Shown piece after piece: positions 44,300 through 57,000 of a stretch of DNA of 64,000 bases; within the stretch, counting starts at the first letter, position 1; each line of letters opens with the position of its first letter. The notes beneath the pieces were generated by a model. The model made no database searches, was not told the DNA's origin, and worked only from the letters and a program-made list of their open reading frames with translations. Position numbers and translations under genes: made by a program. The stretch spans positions 6,414,905 through 6,478,904 of the forward strand of contig JBANDB010000005.1 in the NCBI GenBank assembly GCA_037576215.1. The letters run 5' to 3'. The DNA is from Armillaria gallica. Its lineage: Eukaryota > Basidiomycota > Agaricomycetes > Agaricales > Physalacriaceae.

Positions 44300-46590
44300 A
44301 GCAGACCACGCCATCACTGTTACCCAAATCCATAATGGCGTCCCAGTCTGAAGGCAGCTCCCATGAATCAATGCACCCATACCACAGCGACTGATCTTGC
44401 TCAACCGCCTCTCTGGAGAGCAAGAAGAAGAGGTTGCTTCTGAGTCGCCTTCTCCCATCATACAGACAAGAGGGACTTCTCCCCCTCCCAGAAAGTGCAT
44501 GCCTATCATCATTATCTCCCCCACCGGTTCTACCGACTCTGTCCCATATGCCCCTCGATCTCCCTCACCCAGCGATTACACCCGACTTGCAAGGGATCAC
44601 GACAGGGGATTCTTCGTGGGCCACAATGACAGACCTGTCTCCCCTGTCAGCGCCCACAGCTATGACCCTTGGGCTCACAGGGATCAAGCTATGACACTCC
44701 CAGCCCTGTATGATCCTGACAATGAGTTCTGGGATAATCTTACCCTTCCATACAGCACCTACTTCCCCTCCAATGCAGGCTCTCCTGGTCACAGAACCCC
44801 ATCCCCAGCCGGCTCCAGGCATGTACGGTAGGATCAGCCCATACAGGCCACCAAGCAGACACTTGAGCTTATACAGGAGCTCAAGGAACCCATCACCAGA
44901 CCTTCCCACCAAACCCCCTACTGGCAGAGAGGGAACTGGGATGACAAGGAAGAGGACACTGTCACTGGGAGGGACCCCGAGGATGAGCATCTTAATGGCA
45001 TCCACAGAGAGTCTCCTGCTGGCTCCAAGCAGACCCCCGTCCCATCACTCTGCCCGACCAACCCAGATCCCCCCAGTGACAACAGTCCCAACTAGAACCA
45101 TCCATAACAACATCCATAACACCATTAATATATATTCACAGACCAGATTTGACGACCTCGAATTCCCAGCCCCACAGATACTAACCCAGGCAGAGTACCG
45201 TGACCTATATAATTACTTTGTGTTGGAATTACCATTTGTTCCAACTTGGGGGGAAACCCAAGCCAGGAACAACTATTTTATGAACAAGCAAAGAGACCTC
45301 CCAGCAGACCACATTTTACAGTATGAGGCGGAGTGAAACGCTCGTCTCCAGTATAACAAATTACACCCAGATGCCCCCATGAGGCCCCTTACCCCCTATG
45401 ACGATGCCACAGCTGAAATCAAAATCCAGGAACCCATGCCAGATGCTCCACCAGTGGCACTTCCCCGAGCACCCATTATGACATTCTCTTACATCAGAGG
45501 ACAAGCGCCACCAGGAGCGTACACCCACGGCTACAGACCATTCACCAGGGCCGATCAGGATGGAGGCAGTGGTGGCCAACCCGGCCAACCACCGCAACCT
45601 CCCACCCCACCTCAGCAATGGGCACTCCTGCATCACCCTGCCCCGCCAAAAGTGCCCACTCCACCAGCTCCATGGGTATTAACCAATGGAAATGTAGCCC
45701 CCTACGACAACTTCAAGCCAAAAATCTTGAAGGAAGTCGACGACTTTAAAGGAGATTCTAATGACATCTCCCAATTCTTCCTGAAGTGCGAACTGCACTT
45801 TGAACTGTTCAACTGCCACTTCCGGTACCCCCCCCCACAAAGTAATCTTCTGCATCTCGTGACTTGCTGGAGACGCTGAGAAATGGTGGGAACTAAACTC
45901 AAGAGTCATCAGGAGGGGCCCCAATGATGAACAGCTGTACCCCACGTACGAAGACTTCAAAACGAAGCTCAGGGAGAGGTTCTGGAAGGATGCTGACAAA
46001 CAGCTTAAACAAGCACAGTGGGAGAAGCTAAGGCAGGTCAACTTCTGAGATGGCAACCAGTTCTTCCAGCAATTCAAAGAGCTCGCCTACTACGCCGGTG
46101 TACTCAACAACAAGCAAGTCATGCTTGCTCAAATCAAGAAAGCGGCCTGAGAAACAAGTAAAAACACCATATACTCGGCCGACGGAGAGGTCTCAACCAC
46201 CTATGACGGGTGGAAGGCTTGCCTACTCCAGATGGACTATAACTGGTGACTCAAGCAAGCAGAGGCGACTGGACATGTTGACACCAAGCCGAAGGCAACC
46301 ACACCCCAGAAGGGTGGTCAAGCACCAACAAGTACACCAACAATGAAGACGGCATCAGGGACAACATACAGGGGATACAGCGCACCAATGGATATCAATG
46401 CAGCAAGGGCAGCAGCAAAGTGCTTCTGATGTGGCAAGCTCGGGCACTTCAAATGCGATTGCCCTAATGCACCGAAAACCAGGGAGGAGGCTCTGCACTG
46501 ATTCAACACTTATTGGGACCATCACCCAACTACGGAAAACCTCTCAACAATTGAGGAGGTAAAAGAGAGCGCCAAGGAGTAAATGATTCA
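44300..46590 (+). pseudogene. gag (capsid/nucleocapsid) of the gypsy element, broken
   Basis: A proline- and serine-rich N-terminal region (from about 44397) shifts frame near 45100 to 44710-45336 and 45379-45879. The capsid-like part starts near KILKEVDDFKGDSNDISQFF, shifts in a cytosine run at about 45830, and continues with AEKWWELNSRVIRRGPNDEQ and FKTKLRERFWKDADKQLKQA. A CCHC zinc knuckle follows near 46420 (CF*CGKLGHFKCDC), with a TGA inside. At least five TGA codons sit where Arg is likely. Gag packages the element RNA. Confidence 0.8.
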
Positions 46591-46639
46591 ACTTACTCAG
46601 CCAAGGACTTAGTTTCGACTGGTATGCTTATTATGCCCA

Positions 46640-48180
46640 TATCATGTACTTACAGATCTGTAGTATCTACCACGCATTCGAATATACCCGTGACTTTGCA
46701 ATCAGACCAGAAACTGCGATAGTGAAACTACCAGCAGCTAAATGTTTGGCGAATAACCCATTGAGGGTGAAAGCATCGAATGACAAGTCACCTACCACAG
46801 TGACACCCATCATAACAGTTAGACTGGATGGGACAGGGGAACAAGCGCATAGCACCCCCCCTGACGAAATGGCTCTATGGAGTCTCTGCCCTGCAGGGAG
46901 TTACAAGGAAATAGCTTCGGCGAAACCTCCTCTGGTAAAAGAGATCACCGTATGGATGCCAAAGTCTAAATCCCAGGTTGAAGAGGCTTTGGCGAAGAAG
47001 GACAACTTGAATGATCCTGAACAGAAGATGCCCAAACTGAAAGGTCAGGGCAAAGACAGAGCTGATGCTTTCAAAGCAATAGATGCCATTTCCTGAGTCC
47101 GGTACCCTGGAGAGTCAGGATCCTCTGAATCTGCCCCGAGCATCACCCTTGGCCTAGGAGCAAGCAGAAGCACTGAAGCAATTCAGACGCAACCTGGAGC
47201 CCACCTCGAGCCGGGTTCCCCTCCTTTTGGAAACCAGGTGGCTCGCAACAACACCTCTCCAGGAAACCCGGAAGCTGATGAATGGAAGGAAGCTGCTAGC
47301 ACCCAGGCAGTAAAAAGGGGGCCTAAAGTGACTATGTATGAAATTCCCGACCAAGAAGATGACACCAGTTTCATGATGAACAAGAACACTAAATTAATAC
47401 CCCCTATAGAAACAGCGGTGACCTCGCCAACGGTAGTCAAGCCCTCATGGCTCAACGCAAAGGCTAGAGAGGTCCCCCACACTTGGCTCAAACCCTTCAG
47501 AGCCGAGTGGACTTTATATGGAATAATAGAAGCAAAGATGGAGTTGGAAGCCAAAGCGATCTTAAAGAATTGGATTCACAAGACACACGCTGAAGAAGTC
47601 GTTGACAAAATGATAGAAGGAATGCGGAAGGCCACAAGGATCAATACTCTCTGGTGGCTGGAAGAGCTATTACAACCAAAGCTCTACATCAGCAAGCTAA
47701 GCAGGAAGGGGAAGGATCTAGCTATTGACGTTCAAATCGAGACCCTAGAGAACATTACCAGAATCTCAACCTCCGTGTTAGTAGACAGCAGATGCACCAG
47801 TAGCACCATCAACCAAAGTGTTGTTGAACAGCATAACATCCCGACTCATGCAACTGCTGCACCAATCCCAGTCTATAATGCAGATGGATCTCGGAACCTA
47901 GGAGGATCAATTACCAAATACGCCGAGATCTGTCTCATTATCAGAGATCATGCGGAACGGATAGATCTAGCTGTCACAGAACTTGGTGACAAGCAAATCT
48001 TCCTCAGTCATGATTGGTTAGCCTGACACAACCCGATCATCAATTGGAAGACTGGAGGATTAAAGTTTGTGCAATGCCAATGTCATAAAACTCCATTCAT
48101 GCTACCCGACACAGATCCTGATGACAAGTGGGATGAGGAGCTAGAGGAGGGAGAAACAATTCTCGCAGTAGATTTCATGT
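46640..48180 (+). pseudogene. Linker and aspartic protease region of pol, broken
   Basis: Two open stretches (46644-47096 and 47238-48026) cover a charged linker and the retroviral-type aspartic protease. The active-site loop is expected as a D-S/T-G triad but reads VDSRCTSS at about 47780, a Gly-to-Arg change explained by G-to-A. It is followed by NQSVVEQHNIPTHATAA and ELGDKQIFLSHDWLA, then a TGA for an expected Arg at 48026. Both defects would prevent polyprotein processing. Confidence 0.75.
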
Positions 48181-48251
48181 AGGCCATTCTCATACGCGCT
48201 CATCATGCAAATGACCTTGCAGCCAAGGCCAATGCAGGCAAGAACACCAAA

Positions 48252-49769
48252 ATGTTCGAAGAAATGGTCCCAGACTGGTGCAGAGATTTCAATGACTTAT
48301 TCAACAAAGAGAATTTCAACGAACTCCCTGAACCAAAGACATGGGACCATGCCATTGAACTGACCCCAAATGCCAGCGCCAACCTTGATTGCAAGGTTTA
48401 CCCTCTCAATCGTAACGAGCAAGCAGAACTCGACAAGTTCTTGGATGAGAACCTCTCGAGCGGGCGAATATGACCTTCCAAGTCACCCATGGCCTCACCA
48501 TTCTTCTTCATCAAAAAGAAGGATGGCAAGTTGTGACCAGTACAGGACTATTGCAAGCTCAACAAGATGACAATCAAAAACCGTTACCCGCTTCCTCTCA
48601 TCTCAGAGCTGATGGACAAGTTGCGAGGTGCCAAGTATTTCTCCAAACTTGACGTGCAATGGGAATACAATAATGTATGCATCAAGAGTGGTGATGAGTG
48701 GAAGGCGGTGTTCAGAACCAACCAAGGCTTGTTCGAGCCCACAGTTATGTTCTTTGGATTGACCAATTCCCCTGCAACCTTCCAATGGATGATGAATGAC
48801 ATCTTCAAAGACCTCATTGCATCAGGCACAGTCACAGTCTATCTCGATGACATCCTAATCATGTCCAAGACCAAGGAAGAACACCGCTGCATCACATGCA
48901 AAGTTCTGAAAGTCCTACGAAAGAACAAGCTATTTCTTAAAGCAGAGAAATGCAAGTTCAAGACTTTGGAAACAGAGTACCTTGGGGTCATCATCAGCGA
49001 GGGAAGCATCTGCATGGACCCGGTCAAGATCCAAGGCATAGCGGAATGGCTGGTACCAATGAAGAAACAGCAGTTGCAGTCATTCCTAGGCTTCACCAAC
49101 TTTTACCACCATTTCATCAAAGGATACAGCAAAGTCGTCAAACCCATGACACAGTTGACAGGAAACGATCTGTGGAAATGGGGAGCAGCGCAACAAGGCA
49201 CTTTTGAGGAGTTAAAGAGGCTGTTGGCCGAAGAGGTGGTACTAGCCATACCAATGGAGGGAGGCAAATTCCATGTAGAGGTGGATGCCAGCGAAGGAGT
49301 GATAGGCGCTGTATTGTCACAGGAACAGGATGGAAAATGGTGCCCAGTCGTGTTTCTATCCAAGTCCCTCACAGTTACAGAACAAAATTATGAAATTTAC
49401 GACAAAGAACTGCTCACGATTATGCTCGCACTCGACAAATGGCGACACTACCTGATGGGGGCAGCCCAAGATTTTGAAATCTGGACAGATCATCAGAATC
49501 TCCAGTATTTCCGAAAACCCCAGAAACTGAACTGGCGACAAGCTCACTGGGTAACAGAACTGGCGGAATACCACTTCTCCCTCCACCATAAACTGGGAAC
49601 CACAAATAAGAAAGCCAACTTGCTTAGTCGCAGGGCAGATCATGAACAAGGGAAGGAGGACAATAATGAGGTTATAGTCCTCAAACTAGAACACTTCCGG
49701 GCAATGGTCATGCCCACAATCGAGGAAGTTCATACCAAAATCAAACAAGCCACGCTCAACCACCACTGA
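48252..49769 (+). pseudogene. Reverse transcriptase and RNase H of the gypsy element
   Basis: The longest open part is 400 residues (48567-49769). It contains [41 protein letters not shown] and the catalytic YLDDILIMS, followed by YLGVIISEG and FLGFTNFYHHF. RNase H has [39 protein letters not shown] and [13 protein letters not shown]. The upstream RT start (48252-48476) is separated by TGA codons at 48472 and 48536. Substitutions of G-to-A type (WEYNN where WGYNN is usual) accompany them. The YLDD core itself is intact, unlike that of the relic at 9336-10123. Confidence 0.85.
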
Positions 49770-49775
49770 TGGGAC

Positions 49776-50950
49776 ATGAATGTCTCCGTGTCCCTCAACC
49801 ATGATCAAGGGATGAAACTAGAAAACGGTCTCATCTTATACGATAACCGAATCTATGTTCCCCAAGATCATGCATTGCGAGGGGAAATTATTGCGGTATT
49901 TCATGACCACATCACGGTGGGACACCCTGGCATTGAGAAGACCAAAGAACTCGTCTTATGAGAATACTGGTGGCCCAAGATGAAAAAGGACATCGAGGGA
50001 TATATCTGCACTTGCGAAACATGCCAACGAACCAAGTCAAGCACTCAAGCGAAAGCAGCACCACTTCATCCTAACGCCATTCCCTCCTGACCATGGACCC
50101 ACATCTCTGTTGACATGGTCACTGGCCTTCCAAGGTGTAAGGGGTACAACGCAATCTTAATGATTGTCGACCACTTCTCAAAGGAAATCATACCTATTGC
50201 ATGCTCTACGGAGCTGTCATCGGAAGGGTGGGCCAAGATCCTACACAATGAAGTTTATGCCAAACATGGAATGCCCCAAGTTGTCATCTCTGATCAGGGC
50301 ACCGTGTTTGTCTTCAAATTCATGCAAGACCTCTACAACCTACTCCAAATCAAGATGAATGCATCCACCACCTACCACCCGCAGACAGATGGACAGACAG
50401 AACAAGTCAATCAGGAGGTTGAAAAATACCTTTGAATCTTCGTCAACCATCTCCAGAATGACTGGGTAGAATGGCTCTCACTCACAGCCTTCACTCACAA
50501 TAACCGCACCCATTCAGCAACAGGAAAAAGCCCCTTCGAGGTCAACTATAGCTATAATGCCAATGTCCAACCAGGAGCCAAACCCCAAGCACCTTTCCAC
50601 ACCTCTGCTTCGACCACTTTCATCTCGCAGATGCAGAAGATACATGCTGAAGCGAAATGAGCACTTGAGAAAGCCACCGACCAGATGAAAGCCCAATATG
50701 ACAAAAAGAAACGACCTGCAGTTGAGTATCACGTAGGAGATAAGGTTTGGCTAGATACAACCAACCTCAATCTCCCACAACCAAAGAAGAAACTCGCAGA
50801 CAAATGAACAGGCCCATTCCAAATTGTCACAAAAAAGGGAGCATTGGCATACATGCTGAAACTCCTGACAAACTGGCACATTCATCCAACGTTCAATGAA
50901 GTACTCCTCACCCCATACACACCACCCGCATTTCCCAACCAAGAACAACT
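49776..50950 (+). pseudogene. Integrase of the gypsy element, broken
   Basis: The zinc-binding HHCC module (HDHITVGHPGIEKTK, then CTCETCQRTK) is followed by the core with its three acidic residues: ISVDMVTGLP, VISDQGTVFV, and HPQTDGQTEQVNQEVEK. A GPF module (TGPFQIVTKKGALAY) and C-terminal region follow. TGA codons interrupt at about 49959, 50087, 50433, 50658 and 50804; most replace Arg. Integrase joins the cDNA to the chromosome in the nucleus. Confidence 0.85.
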
Positions 50951-50979
50951 GCCTCCACCACCACCAGATCTTATCAACG

Positions 50980-51197
50980 GCAATGAACACTACGAAGTCA
51001 AGAAAGTCCTCGACAGTAGAGAATGCAAGGTCAGAGGAAAGGCCGGGGAACCATGGCACTGGGTCATGGATTACTTCATCAAATGGAAAGGCTACGGACC
51101 AGAGTCGAACAGTTGGGTACAGGAGGATAACATGGATGCTGATGAACTCATCGACGAGTACCTCGCCAAACACATAGATATAGTCATCAGCAAATGA
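50980..51197 (+). pseudogene. Chromodomain at the pol C-terminus
   Basis: The sequence YEVKKVLDSRECKVRGKAG, then FIKWKGYGPESNSWVQEDN and ELIDEYLAKH, has the aromatic/acidic pattern of a chromodomain, including W-x-G-Y and SW-x-x-E. In chromoviruses it targets integration to modified histones. The frame from 50844 to 51197 is open, and about 180 bp of tail follows up to the polypurine tract. Confidence 0.8.
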
Positions 51198-51382
51198 AAA
51201 AACCAGGAAGACTGGCAGTCCTACACAAACTCAGCAACAGGAAAAAAGGTGTGGTATGACCAAGAGCTGCTTTGGGACTTACTCAGCGGCAACGACGACC
51301 CTTTGACATACACGAAATCATCGTTCGAACCGATGAGCATACCATAACAGCAGTTGGGACACCTGCCTTAATGAGGGGGTAA

Positions 51383-51836
51383 TGTTACGATTTATTCATT
51401 TTCTTTACCTAAGCACCTCTTATCTTATCTTATCTTCAGCGCTTACTCTTATCTTATCTTTAGATATGCAACTTCACAGAGTCTTCACATCGTGATACAG
51501 TCATACTCGGCAGATGTGTACTTTCTCACATGTCGCCCTCAGTATTAGGACCCTCACTTGGTCACCAGCTACTTGACTGCATGGTCACCGTGTTCTTACT
51601 TCTCTTTCTCACACGGTGCCCTTATTATTCAGACCCTCAATTCTAGTATATAAGTAGTGTACTCAAAGCTGTATATTCCCTAGCTTTGAGCTAACATTTA
51701 TTCATACTGAACCACATTCATTCTCGCCAAGCGCTACTTAGTAAGTCTTGATCTTCCAATCACCACGGGACTCAACAGTGACTGTACGAACATGATACAG
51801 CCATTGTTTACTCTTGATTGGGATTCAGGTCCTACA
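51383..51836 (+). repeat. 3' LTR
   Basis: 454 bp, TGTTACGATTTATTC to GGTCCTACA, preceded by the purine tract GAGGGGGTAA. It carries the same five CTTATC words, TATATAAG, and AGCTTTGAGCTAA as the 5' LTR. The 5-bp duplication gaacc follows at once. Confidence 0.95.
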
Positions 51837-52640
51837 GAACCTTCATGACTGAACATTTTGCTGACATTAGTACAGGATAACAAAACACACATTGAGCAAT
51901 AGATTACCTTGTGTAAAAGCTGACCTCTCCGATAGCCCGGCTGTGCATTGGAGAGTCCATCAACGATGAATTTGAACACCTTTCGAGAGCATGTCTCAGT
52001 AGCAATATCATAACGGCACTGAATATATTTACCTTGGCGCAGGCGACCTGACAAGAATAAAGGATGGGCCTTCAGGTGATGAACAAGGCAAATCTGGGGG
52101 GGAGCAACCCAAGGACAAGATTCAACGTCGCGGGAGTGGATGTAGGTGCTAGGATTTGGATGAGTCTTTTATATTTAACGAATGAGCAACCACCGTGCCA
52201 AAATTAGCAGCAGGTACCCAGATAAGTGAGAAGAAGCGGGGCGACACATCAATCTCACTAAGGAACTGCTACGAGGAAAAGAGAACCTACACCACCGAAT
52301 TGCAAGAAGAGCGAGGAAAGGATATTGCAATGTTCCTGCATATTGTTAAGATCAGGCATTGGTAAACACTGGGAAACGGAGGACCTGCGAAACTTGTCCC
52401 GCCTATCATGTTGACGGGAGAAAGCACGTGATGGCATTCTACAAAAGGGTTTGATAAAAGTAGGATACACTTTATCCTGGTCGACGGGTCACGGACGACA
52501 CGGACAGATTGCATAGGACTCGGATAATGCCACTCGAATGTGATGGCCCCTCAAATGCTAGTTATATCTCGCCACCCAAAACACCTTTCAAAAGATACCT
52601 GGCAACATCGTGCAGTTCATCCCTCACACGCCAGCCCGAC
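51837..52640 (-). pseudogene. Upstream part of the interrupted host gene, and flanking sequence
   Basis: On the minus strand, 51900-52050 encodes GRLRQGKYIQCRYDIATE and FKFIVDGLSNAQPGYRRGQ, with a likely donor GTAATC and a 60-bp intron reaching the gypsy insertion. A possible acceptor (CTTGTCAG) lies at about 52045-52052. Minus-strand frames at 52258-52514 could be earlier exons, but I cannot join them convincingly. CpG content rises from here to the right, marking the gene-rich part. Confidence 0.35.
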
Positions 52641-53400
52641 TCACCGCGTCAAGTAGTGCAACAAATTCAGGCGAGGACATCATTCCTGGTCGCCTGTACG
52701 CACGCGCTGAATAGACGCCCTCAATTACCAGCATGTTGTCCGCCTTCTATGCGTCTCAGAAGTCATACTCAGACATTCTTTCTGACTAGGTCAGCAGGTC
52801 GTTGACACCGAACCATCGGCACCCTTTCCTATTCTCAGCCTTATTCGTTTCCGTATTCGATAATGCTACACGGCCAAGCCTAGAAATCTTGACTTACAGG
52901 GATTGTTTCACGTAGAACCTGAACCGATCAAACTTGGTGGTGATTTTTCCAACGAGCATACTCATCAAGTCCTGAAGAATTGCCGGCAAGAAAGACAAGA
53001 ACTCTTACCCGCAATTGAAATGACTCACGCGGAGATGAAGCTGTCGCTCATTACTGAACTATACCGTTCGTACGGACTTGAGCTATTCTTCCGGTTCATA
53101 AAACATGATCCCCGGATGTTGGTCCACTCGGATCGACCTTCTCGACGACGTCCGAGATATCGTTTACTCTCTCCGCTCGTTGTGAGTAGCCACGGTCTGT
53201 CTTGATCATGTCAAATAGGATTCACGTCTTGACCATGCCCGTTCGCTTGACAAGAATAGAGTGGCCCATCAAATTTGCGTTGGTGCTTGAGTGGGACCAG
53301 GTGGTCAGTGTCTTATACACTGCCAGCTCCCGGGGTACTGACCTTCTCCTCTTTAACCGTCGTTTCCTCCACAGGCGTTGTCACACCGGCTGAGAGTCAA
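52640..53400 (+). pseudogene. Unrecognised gene family, frameshifted copy
   Basis: The plus strand encodes HVEPEPIKLGGDFSNEHTHQ, VLKNCRQERQELLPAIEMT and YRSYGLELFFRFIKH. A one-base insertion then shifts the frame: the other copy has KHIPGCWSTRIDLLDD, and here the matching residues appear only in the next frame. Upstream, 52700-52870 matches the minus-strand copy's ASQKSYSD and FPIL...IR regions. The related copies are at 58539-59490 (minus) and about 17900-19480 (decayed). No known domain is recognised. Confidence 0.55.
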
Positions 53401-53809
53401 ATAACACGGTTACCGGCGTGGTGGCCTAAGACGGGGGGACAGCGTTCGAGGAGATGTCAGAGCCCGAGCCAAAGTCAGCAGGTGACTGATCCTCCGCCAC
53501 ACATCAGACTTCCATCCGTTAATACTTCTCCTCAGACCAACTCTCGGTATCTCCTCGTTGTGCCACGATCCGGTCCAGTATACTTTCGAACAATGTGAGT
53601 GTTCGTCACGATGTCAATACAATATCCGATCTAAAGTCCCTCTAAGCCGTCCGACATCGCAGCATAATGAAATTCGCGTAGAAACAAGTATCGGAACTGT
53701 GGGATTCGCTCGCAATTTCTCTATTCTTCAATCGCCCCCAACAAATATTTTTTTGCAGGTCAGATATCGTATATTCTAGTCATCGTTCAAAATTCGACTG
53801 TCAGACCCG

Positions 53810-54220
53810 ATGATGATCTACGCCGCCGTTGTTCTAAATTTAACAATGCCAAGCGGTGAATGCCTTTTTGGGATCTCGCATTGGACTTACTTCCGCGGAA
53901 GCATCGCGGTAGAAGCAGACCGTGAGATCTTCGAACCTAACACCTTACTCTTTGCCGGATTACGTATTCTGGTCGATCTGCCAAGCATTTTTCGGTCTGC
54001 ATTTACCAGAAATCATCGTGGAAAACCGTTTCCCTGGTTTGACACCGAAGCGCTAACCAATACCGAGCTGTTCCTTAGTAACAGGCCCGATGGTCTATTT
54101 TTATTGACCAGGCATCGTGACCGATTGTGGGAATGGAGCGCGCTAGGGAGATATATGCTTTGCTCGTGGATGTACGACCAATGTCTGGTTCTGCTCAGTC
54201 TGCCTAAGAACTGGTATTAG
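53810..54220 (+). CDS. Hypothetical 136-residue frame upstream of the peroxidase
   Basis: An open frame begins MMIYAAVVLNLTMPSGECLF and contains FAGLRILVDLPSIFRSAF and DRLWEWSALGRYML. Its first part (53838-53920) is repeated, with decay, at 19214-19300, where it follows the same neighbour. It may be the 3' part of the unknown family or a separate gene. A minus-strand reading (ASAEVSPMRDPKKAFTA) is also conserved between the copies, so the coding strand is uncertain. Confidence 0.3.
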   Translation: MMIYAAVVLNLTMPSGECLFGISHWTYFRGSIAVEADREIFEPNTLLFAGLRILVDLPSIFRSAFTRNHRGKPFPWFDTEALTNTELFLSNRPDGLFLLTRHRDRLWEWSALGRYMLCSWMYDQCLVLLSLPKNWY

Positions 54221-54730
54221 GTACATCGAAATTTCCGATTTCCGCCACTCGTTTATCACCTTCAACAGACTCTGTCAGTAGAACTCAGGAAACCCGGAAC
54301 CGGACAGCTACAAAGCCGCCTCGCATGTCGAGGCGTTGATCAGCAATTAACTCCGTCGATTTACATACCCAATCTCCTCTTCCCATTATCTCGGTGAGGC
54401 GGCGCATTTCTCTTGCAGAAGCTAATCCATCTTACCCTCCATCCGCTGTACGATACCTCTGATTCGGCGCAATACCCGCTACTGAGTGCTTACGGTATCT
54501 CCCACGCAGACTCTGACCGCCGACACGAGCCATGATGGTGTATGAAAACATCTCACGACGACAACCCCATACTCCCGATACCGACCATGGTCCTGACCTT
54601 TGCTTGGCGATATCGTTCAGGTGTTCAATGGTCTGCCAAAATTACCACTCGTGTGTGAGCAAAGTGTTGTTTGCGACGTGCTATCGGATGAGCCGTCTCA
54701 GTTTTCTTTCACATCTATATGAGAGATGCG

Positions 54731-54738
54731 TATAAATG
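54731..54738 (+). promoter_or_regulatory. TATA box of the manganese peroxidase gene
   Basis: TATAAATG lies 47 bp upstream of the start codon at 54778, a normal position for a fungal core promoter. Confidence 0.6.
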
Positions 54739-54777
54739 GTGGACAAAGTGAGTCTACACTGCAGTCATCGACACAAC

Positions 54778-56524
<1,747 letters not shown>

Positions 56525-57000
56525 GAAACTCTTAAATCTTAAGACGTGTGTTTGTTTGCTGATCTCCTCGACTTGCATAGCCCACCGGCCTAACTCGAGC
56601 AAAAAATTTTGTTTCTTACCAACTTGATGTACAACAATTGCGACTGTAGCTGACCCGGGAAGTATGTACCTGCTAAGCTTGATTGTCTTGTCTTAGTCCC
56701 TTTATGTCGATACGTTCTTGGAAATTCAACTTTCTTGAATTGAATTCAAACATCTATTGAGCTTCGACAGGCTGAAGGATTTTCTGAGTCACAAGCCCGG
56801 GCTTGAGCCTAAGCCCGGCCTGAGCCTTGTACGGCTTGGGCTTAAGACTCGGGGTGACGAATTCACCAAGCCCAGCCTTTCACAATACTAGAACTTCAAC
56901 TAGAATCAGAATCTTGATCTTCACATTGTTGACTGAAAACCTTCTCATATAAATCTCCTCAAAACGACTCATTAGCACTCCGAATAACACGCTTTCAGAC
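56525..57000. other. Region downstream of the peroxidase, with palindromic repeat
   Basis: Except for the repeat at 56792-56880, nothing recognisable is present. A T-rich zone near 56700-56750 may hold the 3' end of the peroxidase transcript. Confidence 0.4.
56792..56880. repeat. AAGCCCGGGCTT palindromic repeat
   Basis: The segment contains the perfect 12-bp palindrome AAGCCCGGGCTT, followed by TGAGCCTAAGCCCGGCCTGAG and GGCTTGGGCTTAAG, then AATTCACCAAGCCCAGCC. These are alternating direct and inverted copies of AAGCCC/GGGCTT. It looks like a short dispersed repeat or small inverted-repeat element. I recall similar words in other agaricomycete genomes, but cannot name a family. Confidence 0.55.

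Larger units (their letters stand above)
43729..51836 (+). mobile_element. Complete Ty3/gypsy chromovirus (Tf1/sushi type), coding frames inactivated
   Basis: This 8108 bp element has 5' LTR 43729-44159, a primer-binding site at 44161-44173, gag, protease, RT, RNase H, integrase with chromodomain, a purine tract (GAGGGGG at about 51374) and 3' LTR 51383-51836. It is flanked by a perfect 5-bp duplication gaacc (43724-43728 and 51837-51841). The pol order RT, RNase H, integrase, chromodomain marks Ty3/gypsy chromoviruses. About a dozen in-frame stops, a frameshift in a cytosine run near 45830 and a changed protease site show that it cannot encode its proteins now. Retained LTR structure and duplication indicate fairly recent insertion, before decay. 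Confidence 0.95.
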
